DNA of 64,000 nucleotides from Rhinopomastus cyanomelas (taxonomy: Eukaryota; Chordata; Aves; Bucerotiformes; Rhinopomastidae). A program made the translations under genes and the position numbers. Where the stretch lies: positions 84,174 through 148,173 of the forward strand of contig VXBP01004055.1 in the NCBI GenBank assembly GCA_013400115.1. Reading direction: 5' to 3'. Of this stretch, positions 1-11,400 are shown in pieces. Below the pieces are notes generated by a model. The model was not told the origin of the DNA. It was given only the letters and a program-made list of their open reading frames with translations, and made no database searches. Every line of letters starts with the position of its first letter. Positions within the stretch are counted from its first letter, which is position 1.

Positions 1-2319
1 GGGATATGACAAGGTTGTGGTGAAGGCTGTAAGGGAGACAGTGATGAAAGTATTTATCTTACATGATTTATCTTGTATTTCCATATTACTCTGGCATTTG
101 TTTGTATGTGTAGGAAGGAAACTATGAAGAAACAAATGAAAAACATTCCAATAAAAACCTAAAGACTATACATGCCTATACTACTACAGCTGGCTGACAA
201 ACATTAAGAATATGCTGTTTGTACTAGGAAATCTAATGACTTATTTACTTTGGCAAATAGATTTATGATATTTGGCTGTGGGGCTGAAATCCGTTTCCAT
301 CAGTGATGTTACGCCAGCTTAAACTAGTTCAGGGAGCAGCTTACAAAGTGGTGACTCAAATGCTGTGTAAATGTAAAATCCACAACTACATTATTATTTA
401 AGCAACAAAAATCAGTAGGAGTCCAATAAAGAGTTAAAAAATTGCCCAAATGAAAAAAAAAATTGAATAAAATAGCTGAATTCAATGAAACATATCCGTA
501 AGCACAAAACAACACTTCTAGCCAAACTGCATTGCAGCCATTATGAACCTCTTGGCTCATTTCACTCATGGTTTTTCATCCCATATCTCATGCGATCACT
601 AAAATCAAGTAATACATAGCTAAAAAAAAGACATTATGGTCCTGTTGCTTTAACCTCACCTTACTCATTCCTCTCATATCTCACATGATTACTACTAGGA
701 ACGTTGGTGTTGTGTGAATGCTTTATATTTTAATCCAATCCTTTGAATTAAATATGTCTGGGAAGGTGAGTCTAGGGAATTTAAATAATTTAATTTATCA
801 TGGGAGGGTTAGTGTAGGGAATTAAAAAAAAGTGTCTGATCTAATATAAAGACTTTCAAGGATAATGAGACAACCTTTTTTTCTAATAAAATCACTAATT
901 TGTTACATTCTGACAAGAAAATCTTAACATAAATCGGTAGACATCTCGCCCAACTCAGTCTTCTCCCTGCAGAAAAGGCTAGGGCTTAACTCCTGCTGTT
1001 TGTTATTTAATACGCTGCATTGACATTACATTTCTGCAGGCCAACTTCATGAACAAAATGTTTTTTGTGGTTCTAAGAAAGCATAGTGCACTGTGTCCCA
1101 GAAACTACGTTCATCAGCATTTCAGTATGCTTGAAATGTCTGCGAAGGAAAGATGAGGTATGGAAATGCATTTTATTCTCATGTTCTTTCTGAAAGCATC
1201 AGAGATGAGGACTTCTTGAATGATAGGAACGTTTGTTTCTGACTAACACTGACAATCGCTGGATCTAGAACTTTCTCACAGAAATGTTCAATCTGTATTT
1301 AGTCTGTATACAAGCTCCAGACACACTTTTAATTAAGGTGTTTAAGGTGTTACAAAATGTCACAAGGCAATGACTAAGTAGCCTAGGTACTGTAGCTGAG
1401 ATATTAGGAGTAGGGTTTTTTTGCTCATGTGGACTTTTAAATCCAGGGACAAGGGTTTGAAACTCTCTCTGGACAGACTCTAGTGTCAGGCATTTGCTGC
1501 CCTTCTGCAACTAAGGATGAATAGACCTTTTTTTCCTTTCTTAAAGGGCAGTTTCTGCTGCTGAAAGACCTTTTGATAATGGAATGAGTTGAAGAGGTAG
1601 TGATCAAATATCGCCACTGGGCAATGAAACTCATGGTTTGGTGTGAAACACAAATAAAACATCAATGTCATCATCCATTAAAACTTTATTTGGTCAGCAA
1701 AACTTACAACAGTTTAAGAATCTGTTCACTTTTTCATGCCTGGTACCAACCTCCCTTCCTGCTTGAAAAAATAAAGCTAAACTCCCTTCCTCTGAATTCA
1801 TGGGTACTAAACTATTGTAGCAATCTCAATAAGAAGCTGCTCAACTTTATTTGACCTATGAAAGGAGACAGGATACACCTGCATCCAGGTATTTCTCAAT
1901 GTCTCAAGCACAGAAAGTTCATATCTGTAACCTTATTTTTCAAGTGGTAAAACAATGCATAGGCAGGGAGACTTGATCAAGAGCTACATAGCAAACTGGT
2001 GGCCAGCCAGACACAGAATACAAAAGTTTGGAACTGCAAGAGTCCTGTGATATTTACTGTTGATTGTAAATAGGAGGAGGTTTTTTTTGACTGCTTTTGT
2101 AAAGAATTCCTGTTTTCAATTCTGTGCAATTGTCTTAATCCAAACTGTAAGAAGTTTTGTTAATTCAGTTAATTCATTGCATTTTTTACTTCTCTAGCCC
2201 CCAGAAACTTTATAAATTGAATGTAACTACTAGCTTTTTCTTCTAGGTGTGCTTTATATACATGTATTAACACAGAAAAACAAAGAAAGGTTAAGTTTCA
2301 CAAGTGTGCATTTACTAAC
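1..2319 (-). other. AK9 intron left of exon 15
   Basis: AT-rich intronic sequence. I see no AK9 exon continuing the frame, no repeat family and no RNA gene. The short open frames here have no recognisable product. Confidence 0.6.
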
Positions 2320-2476
2320 CATCTTTTTGAGTATCCTTCAGACAGACAACTGTGTCCGGCAGAAGTCCTTTTTGTGACAATGCTGACCAGTGATCTGCTG
2401 ACAGAGGGTAGTTATCCACTACCCATCCTCCCTTTTCAGGAGCACCAGGAAACCTGCCTGTGTTCTTCTTCATCAA
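2320..2476 (-). CDS. AK9: AK9 exon 15 (last visible), residues 513-564
   Basis: 157 nt. Encodes GRFPGAPEKGGWVVDNYPLS and ends CLKDTQKD plus one base. It matches human DRFPGAPKYGGWIVDNCP, the G-[WF]-[VI] strand of kinase domain 2. Borders AACAG and GTTAGT. Further exons lie outside the window. Confidence 0.94.
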
Positions 2477-5400
2477 CTGTTATAAAAGGTCAGGATCAGT
2501 AACATACAATGACTCAGATAGTCCATGAGCTGGTTAAAAAGACTGCACAACACAAAATTATTTTCTAAATGTTATGATTTTTTCCCTATTGTCATTTCTG
2601 GATAATAAAAAAAGTAAGACATTTATAACTGTATATATTTGAATTAAATAAAAACATTTTAAACAAAAAGAGATTAATGTGCCAGGTTTTTTTTAAGCTT
2701 GCCTGTAAAGAATATAGATACAATAGGTTCAGAGAACAAAATGAAAACCATTCAAGATTCTACAAGAAAGCCTCATATACCCTTCATTTCAAATACGTGT
2801 ATTTGGCATTGAGTGTTTTAATAGTGTCTAAGGGTAAACATCGGGCAAGCATACACTCATGTTTCTCAGAGATACTTGTCCCAGCCTTTAACTATTTGTA
2901 GCCCAACTATTTTGCAAGACAGAAAAAAAATTGTCTATATATGAAAAAATAAATAAAATATATATGCATACATATGTGTCTAGATGTACATATCTATACA
3001 TATATATGTGCATATACAGATGTTATCTCTATACACGTGTATATGCACATGTATATATATGTATAGATACAAATACAGATAATAGTCTTCAATAAATTTG
3101 TCTTTCAAGATCATGTTCAGTTTCTTCTCAATCCTGTTAAAGCTTTCAGACTACATGATATAAACAGAAATGATCTTTCAGATGGAAAAATTAAGAACAT
3201 ATATCAATAATGTATAAACTAGTATAGGTTGCTCTTAGAAAAAAAAACTTTGCTATACAGTACTTTTACCTCTGCAATAGCTGTCTCCAGTACTTCAGCA
3301 TATATTTCAGGTGTCAGTGTAACTTCCGAGACTGATGGATTTTTTATGGCTTCTTCTACCATCACTTGAACATCTGGGTGGTCAGCAGTTATCTCTGACA
3401 CTCCTATCAATACAGATTTTTTCCAAGTACTTTATAAAATTCTGAAATACTTATCTCCTCTGGTCAGGAATAACTAATAGACAATTAAATCCAGCCACTT
3501 CATAATTACAATGCAGCAGCCATTTTATGTAATATACACAACAATACTGAAAAAAAGAGTCAAATAACAGTTGTTCTGAATGCAGTTACAGAGATTATTT
3601 CATAAAAAAACTTTTAAGAACTTGTTTTGGTCTCGCATTACAGAAAAACACAAAGCTTCTAAAGCGTACAGTATTTTCTACCACTAAGTGAAATATTTTT
3701 TTGCTATCAGTGTTCCAGAACAATCAGGTACCTGTAGAATCTGAAAATCTCCATTGGTTTGATTTTTTATTTCTAAGTCAAAATGTTGACCAGATTAATT
3801 TAGAAACCAACACAAATCATAGATCAAGATAGCGTATTCTCATCAATCAAAGGAGTCTGCATTCCCTAAGATGCAGAGAACATTCTTATTGGATCCATAT
3901 TTTGTTAGTAACAACTTTGCAGACACAGTTTTAACATTTTTTATCTAATTAGTAGTTAACTAAGCTGTTTTAAGCAACTGAGTTGTTACTATATGAAGGC
4001 TGTAATTTGGAAAAAAATGCCATTGTTTACCATCTGTAAACATGCCAAGATTTTTCACTGATTGTGTTGATACTTTTTACATGCACAGATTTACAAATTA
4101 TCAGGTCATTTTTGACAAGTTACAAGCTCCTTGAGAAAGGGATAATATTTTACTACATATTTCCATTCTCAAAAAAACTTAATCCAACCTAAATCCCAAA
4201 CCAAACAAACTCTACAGTTATCACTGTATAAAGGTACTTTACTCCTTCTGTTCAAGAAGCTCTTCTTTTAGTGCTCTTTACAGTATTTTTTCTGGTACAG
4301 AGTGTCACTGTGCAGACTTCAGTGGAGTTTCATAACTCCACATGGTGTTGATCCCTGAAATGGAGTTGGGAGCATTCAAGATAGACAGGAGGCCATGTAA
4401 CTGAGTAATCTGATACATGTCTTTTTCATAATTATAGTGATTCTCTGTAATCCTCCTAAAAAGCAGAATTTACTAGGTAATTAATTAATTTTGTTAGGAA
4501 CATTAAATGCTTTTTGGGATAGTTACAGACAGATGCAAGTTACCAAATATGTTTTATTTTCCCTTCTGAAGGCTTCTTACTTTTTTTGACAATTTACATC
4601 CTCCACCTGTTTGTAGTTTTGCTTTGCAATTAAATTGCTTGAGGTCTCTAAGGTTGCTAATTAGGATTAATTTCTCATTAATCCTAATATAATGTCACAT
4701 ACATGTCCTCAGAAGTATTTACATAGCCATGCATCTTGAACATAACACTGTTTGATGTTTTTAACTTTGTTCACTATTATTCTTAGTAGAAGATACTGTA
4801 CACTTTCTTTAAAAAGTTTAACATTTTCAGAGATTTAACTTATCAGAAAGTAATTCAAACAGTATCAATTTCTTCTTTCAAAAAGCGCTCAGAAAATTCT
4901 TTCTTATATACTCGTGGCCCTCAGCTTCAGAGGATTTGTATACAAGACCAGAAGTACTGAATGGTACTCAGCTACTCCTTTCGCCGTGTGTTCCTGTAGT
5001 TCAGATTTTGTACACAACAACAGTAACAACTTCTGTGGTATTTTCTAAGTCAAAGTGACAGCAACTGCTTCAGTGAAAAAAACCTAAAGCAAGAAAGATA
5101 GCTTTAAACACCATGAAACACCTTATTCACCTGATTCTCTTGACTGGTTTTCTAACTCCAATCTATTTTTCACTGCTGTTACAGCCTTTTCTACTGCATC
5201 CCTTCGCACTTGCTCAATGTTTTCTGCTCTCAGTTCTTCCATACGGGGTTGGATGAGTTTGGCCATATCAAGAACCTAGTGAAATTAAACCAAAAACCAG
5301 GGATTTCACAGAAAAGAAATACAGGATACGATTAAACTGCTATTGTATAGCAAAATTAATTTACAAATAATAATAATAATAAACAAAATTACATATAATT

Positions 5401-8400
5401 ACAAATACATAATTACAAATAATAATAATAAACAAAATTAATTTAATAAGTTCTGAAAATTTCAGAAAATACTACATATGAGTCAAGTGCAGGTTTTTTT
5501 AATGGAAAAAAGTATTTTTAATTTGCATTTTAATTATTTTAGATACAAAAGTAATTAAAAACATTCATATGTTAAGACAAAAAAGTGACATAAAATATTT
5601 TTCTTACATGAAGCATAAATTTAAATTTAAAATTTAAATTTAAAATATTTTTAAATTTAGCTACTTTTATATAGATTAATTTCACTACATTACTGTGTCC
5701 TCTGTAACTCCTGTTTGCAATGTTAATAATAGAGCAGTAGTAAGATTATGCGCAAGATCCCATGCCTCAGCTGACATCCTTGTTGCAAAAGGTATTTACA
5801 AGCTTACCTTTCCTTTGTATTTCTGTGCAATTAGGTTACAAATAGTTGTTCTTCCAGAGCATGGAGGACCGTATACTAGTACTTTACAAGGAGGAAGTGG
5901 CATTGGTGGTAACAGGTAAGGTCGTGGATTCAGCATAAATGCTTTCAATGCTTCTGGGGATGAGAGCATGTACATTTTACCTAAAAAACTTAAAACAGAA
6001 AATAAGCTAACAGATATACAGTTATCTTATGAAATGGAATTAAATATTGAAAGCATCAAATTCCACTAACCTGACAGCCAAGTTGGGGTTTCCTGTTATG
6101 ATATCACCTTTCTTTAGAGCCACAGGACATGCTTGCCCCCACCTGCTTCTATGCCATCGATATCTGCGTGCTATTTGTTTGTAAGAGGACAGAACTCGGA
6201 GAAGTTCATCCTGTTTATTAAAACAACAATAACAGCACATGTAATTTTTTTCTGAATCCATAAAAGTCTTGCTCTAGGCATTTTTGGAAATATTTTACTG
6301 GACAGCAAGGATACCAAAAAAGAAAACCACACTATGCTTTTCAGAATATTTGTTAAGAATACATATTTCGGAATTGTACAGTAATTTAAGGAGAAACTAT
6401 TGATTTTTTTCAACTTCATTTAATAAAAATAGTATTTTGAATAGTTCTCTAGGCTTCATTTAGTATTTTAAGAATTTAAAGCAATGAAGAGGTACAAATC
6501 AGCCATTTATTGAAAAGATGGCCACAATTTCTTTTAAAGGGGATGACAAAAAGATCATGATCTGGGGCAGGGGTGGACAATAAGGCCAGAATATCTCTTT
6601 CAGACATGCAAAAATGTCATGTAATAGGATTAAATTTAATAGACCTCTCACAGAAGGTGAATAGTGAGTGAATGAAGTTTACAGTGACTCCAAATTCAGA
6701 GTAGTATAGACAAGAGCTGTCTGTGAAGAACTGCAGAAGTATCTTCAGAAACTAGGAAACCAGGCATTAAAATTGCGGTTTTGCACAGAAAATGATGAGT
6801 TGTCATTGACTGTAACTACTCAGTAATAGATCCCAGAATTACAATACATACTTCCATGAAAAACTGGTGAATGCCCAAGAGCAGTGAGAAAACCAATCTG
6901 AATGTTAGAAATGTTTAGCAAAGAGGTTTCTTTTTATTGTACAAATCCTGTTCTCATTTTTATTACTGTGTGCATTCTGCTACCCTAATGTAGAAAAGGA
7001 TGCAGTAGAACTGGAAGTTTCAGAAAAAATATCACTGGTGAATCACACAAATAATGCCCAGTTAAGCTGCAGAACTTGCCTCCAATACTATGGCTGCTAA
7101 AAGTTTATACAGAGATCAACATGAATGCATAGACTAACACAAGCATACAAACTATCTAAATAATAAATACAGATGACATCTAACACAACATCCTTCACTT
7201 CTGAATTTGTCTCAGAAAACAGAAAAGTGAAGGGTGTTTCTCTGAAAATATATATGACAGTCTCCTAGTTATAGTGCCACTTATATCATCAAAGTTTTGT
7301 TTAAGAGATAGGAAGGATGAACACAAGTAAATACACATACAGATAGGCAAAGATTTCTGCAGTTTTATCTGGAAGGGACACAAATTACAGTTGTCATGAA
7401 AAAATCAGCACTAACTTGTCATATTCTAATTAATTACAGGAAATACATTATTTCAGCTATATTGCTAAATTTGTACTAGCATACTGTTTTTCACTGAGGA
7501 AGAAATTGTTATCCTTTGGCTAAAGTTTCTTTATTTTCTTGGAAGGACTCAATGCCTGGCAGAGAAGGACCTAGGACTGGTTGACAGCTGGCTGAACAGG
7601 AGACAACAGTGTGCACATCTTGGCTTGCATCAGGAATAGTGTGGCCAGTAGGACTAGGGCTGTAATTCTCCCTCTGTACTTTGCACTGGTGTGGCCTCAC
7701 CTGGAGTACTGGTGGCAGTTCTGGGCCACTCGCTTCAAAAAAAATACAAGGTGCTGGAGCAGGTACAGAGAAGAGCAATGAGACTGGTGAATGGACTGGA
7801 GGGGAAGTCTGATGAGGAGGGGTTGAGGGAGCTGGGGTTGTTTAGCCTGGAAAGGAGGACAGAGGGGACTTTATCCCTCTCTATAACTACCTGAAGGGAA
7901 GTTGTAGACAGGTGGAGGTTGGAGTCTTATCCTAGGCAACTTGTGATAGGACAAGAGGGCAAGGGAGGGCTAGGTTGGATATTAGCAAGCATTCAGACAC
8001 TGCAATGGACTGTCCAGGGAGATGGTAGAGTCACCATCCCTGGAGATATCTAAGAAAAGACAGGATGTTGCACTTAGTGCCATGGTCTAGCTGATGTGGT
8101 TATGTTAGGTCATAGGCTGGACTTGATGATCTTAAAGGTCTTTTCCAGCCTCAATAATTCTGTGTGATTCTGTAATTCTTCCTCTTGCTAAAACAAATAT
8201 TTTGTTCAAACTTTTATTATAGTAACCTAGGTGTTTTCATTTACGACACCTTTTACTTCTCATACTCTTTCAGGTAGATTTCAGTCCCAAAATTGTCATA
8301 AATTATGATTTCTGGACAAACAAGGCTCAAAGAATGCTCTTATTGCACTGTAAAACAAATTGCTCTCCGTGAAACAAAAATCTTCTAGTATAATCTCACA

Positions 8401-11400
8401 GTAGAAAAGAAAAACTAATGTAATAATTGTTAAAATCACATTTTGGAAATGCACACTTACAGTTTCCAATCCCTCCAGCTTTTCTTCTTGCTCACTTTGA
8501 AGTTGAGTTATGGGAGCTCCATTCTGAACACTCAGAGATTGAAGTCGAGCTACCACTGACTGAAAAGAAAATAACAAAATGCTGAATCACAGTGGTTTTA
8601 TCTCCTCATTATGCTGTGAATCCCAAGCCTTCTAAAGGAGCAGGCTGTGAAGGAAAGGATTCTTTCCCACAAAGAAGTGGAAGTATTCAGATAAGCCTCA
8701 ATCTGAAAAGAAGAAAAGTCTCTTTAGGAGACTGGATTATGCACACTTGGAGGTAATAGAGCTTTGAGTAATTTCTGCCAAAAGATACTTAAACCAGATG
8801 TCTGCCGATGAGAATCAGATGGTATTGTATTTAATGCGTGTATTTCCTGAATGTAATCTTGCTTGAATACAAGTATTCTTGAAAAAGCAAATTGTGTCAT
8901 GTTTGGACTAGTTTCATAACAGTTCTTTGCCTTACTTACGGGTACAATTGTTGGAATTTTTACATAACTTGATTGCCTTTAGTATAAGTCTTCTGTTGCA
9001 ATGTTCACAGACAGATCATAAATAAGGAAATATTAAGTTTCAACTGTAAAATCAGTGGCTTTTTTCCCCCCATAAGACTCCTCTTGGTAGCAAAGTTAAG
9101 CACAAATGGAAATAACACAGAATTGGAATTTATTTAATTTGTTTCACACAACAGAGGGGAAACTGCAGGAGCCGCTCACTTCCTACAGCGTTAAAAACAA
9201 TCTCTCATTTCATTTGCAAACTCAGACTTTAGATTCTTAAAGCAACTCATATTTGAGGCAGAGCATAAGATTATTTATCTTCGATTTTTATCACTGTACT
9301 TTTTTAATAGGGAGAATGAGTTGCTGTGTTATGAGCTAAAAATCTAGACTCAAGCACTCAGCAGAACTGTCCTCTATTACACTGTAACACAATATCAAAG
9401 TTAATTAAAACTGTCATTACTTAAGTCACCAGCACAAAATAAGCCAATTCTGTAAAAATAGCATACTGGGAAACGTTAGACCTTCTCATGTTATAGTAAT
9501 ATTTTACACTAATAAAGACAATAAAGTGCTAAAAATAGATGGATACAATATAAACTAGTTCATAGCCCACCTGAAAATATTAAAACATAGCATATATGTA
9601 ACCCTGGAATTGATGCAGTCAATCTTAAAATTTGATTTAATACAGCAACAGAAGCGCATATTTCTAAGAGTAATTTACCATGTTTTATACACAATTTAAA
9701 ATGTCGCAAACATCTTAATAGAGAAAACAATTCACAGAACTGAGAAATTATTTTCTAATGGAGGTTAACTAAGTTATTGTGTAGTTTACTTACTACAAAG
9801 ATATCATCTGGTTGCTGATTTCCATCCACTTCAATAAGATATTGAAAACTCTGCTCAGCCATAAAGTCCTGTTTAAGAACCAAGAACAATATACATCAAC
9901 TGAGTATAGGTAACTGGATCATGACACTAAAGCTTATTCTCTTCCAACACATATCGAAAAGCTAGCCTCCTGTTCAGGATATTTAAAATAAATCTCGTTA
10001 TGCATAATCACATTGTTTTGCTTTTTCTTACTTCTAAGAGATGAAGCATTGTATTCTTATACGTTCCAACTCTTTCTTCAGCATTTTCAAGAATATCTTC
10101 AGGCCTCTGTACTAACTGATGCAAAATTTCTGACATCCCAGCTGGATCCTCAGCAGTCTGCAGAATGAAAAGTACAGTATTTCAAGATAGAGAAGTAAAA
10201 TTATATTTTTGTCTATACTCAAAGGTGTATAAAGTAGCTTTCCAGAGTATTGCAGTTGAGTATTAGTCCACTGATTGTTGGCTACGATCCTTTCCCGATG
10301 AAGTGTAGTTTCTGTAAATTGAGAGGAATGTGCCTAGAACCTGCATTGACAAGTCTCTGGACAGCATTATGAACCAGAGCAAATAAACCTGAATTCAAAA
10401 GTAATACATTCATTAAAGAAATAAAACAAAATCCATTTTTAGTAGTCTAACATAAAAACCATAAAACAAGCTAGTGTCCTGCAAATAATACTGAAACTTG
10501 CTACAATTAACAAAAACTAAGAACCATTCTAATACACCATTTTAACTTATGGCAGGAAACAGTTCAGTGACTTCTGAGTCGGAGACTGAATCCAGGTTAA
10601 GCTGTACAATAAACATCATTCGCTGTTACTTAAACCTATCATTTAAGGATTATCCCACATCACTTAGGCAGAATGGAAATTAAGATTAAAGTTGAGTAAA
10701 ATTAATTTATAATGTAGTTTTAGAATATTGAAATTCATTCTGCCTTGTCTAGAGGACCTTATAATACTTTACACTGTTTAGAAATTAGCAATGTTTACCT
10801 CCTCTTCCTGCTCTTCACTCTCTTCATTACCTTCATCATTTTCTTCTTCATTCTCTTCTTCATGCTGATCTTCCTTTTTCTGATATTTCTCAATAATATT
10901 AGGATCCCACTGATTCCTCTGATATACCTGCCCCGAATCAGGGTGTTGTCTCTGTCCTGATATTCTTTGGCACAAATCATAATCTGAACACTAATAAGGA
11001 ATAATTGAAAGGAAATTTTGTGTTTATTGTACTACTGTCACAGAACATTAGGGATTAGAAGAGACTTTGAAAGATCATCTAGTCCAATCCCCCTGCCACA
11101 CCAGGATCACCTAGATCAAATCACACAGGAATATATCCAGGCAGGTTTTAAATGTCTCCAGTGAAGGAGACTCCACAACCCCCATAGGGCAGCCTGTTCC
11201 AGTGCTCCATCACCTTCACTGTGAAGAAGTTCCTTCTCATATTTATGTGGAAACTCCTATGTTCCAGGTTACACCCATTGCCCTTTGTCCAGTCATTAGA
11301 CGACACTGAGAAGAGCCTGGCTGCATTCTCTTGCATCCACCCTTCACATATTTGTAAACATTAATGAGATCACCCCTCGGTCTGCTTTTTTCCAAGCTAA

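Noticed and set aside
4250..4440. Possible extra AK9 exon on the minus strand after a TTTCAG acceptor near 4370
   Set aside because: The frame required by the flanking exons meets a stop after about a dozen codons.
5695..5919. 74-codon plus-strand frame
   Set aside because: Antisense to AK9 exon 12, which has splice sites and clear homology.
10745..10960. Hydrophobic 71-codon plus-strand frame resembling a membrane protein
   Set aside because: It is the complement of AK9 exon 7, where Glu-rich codons read as Phe/Leu codons on the other strand.
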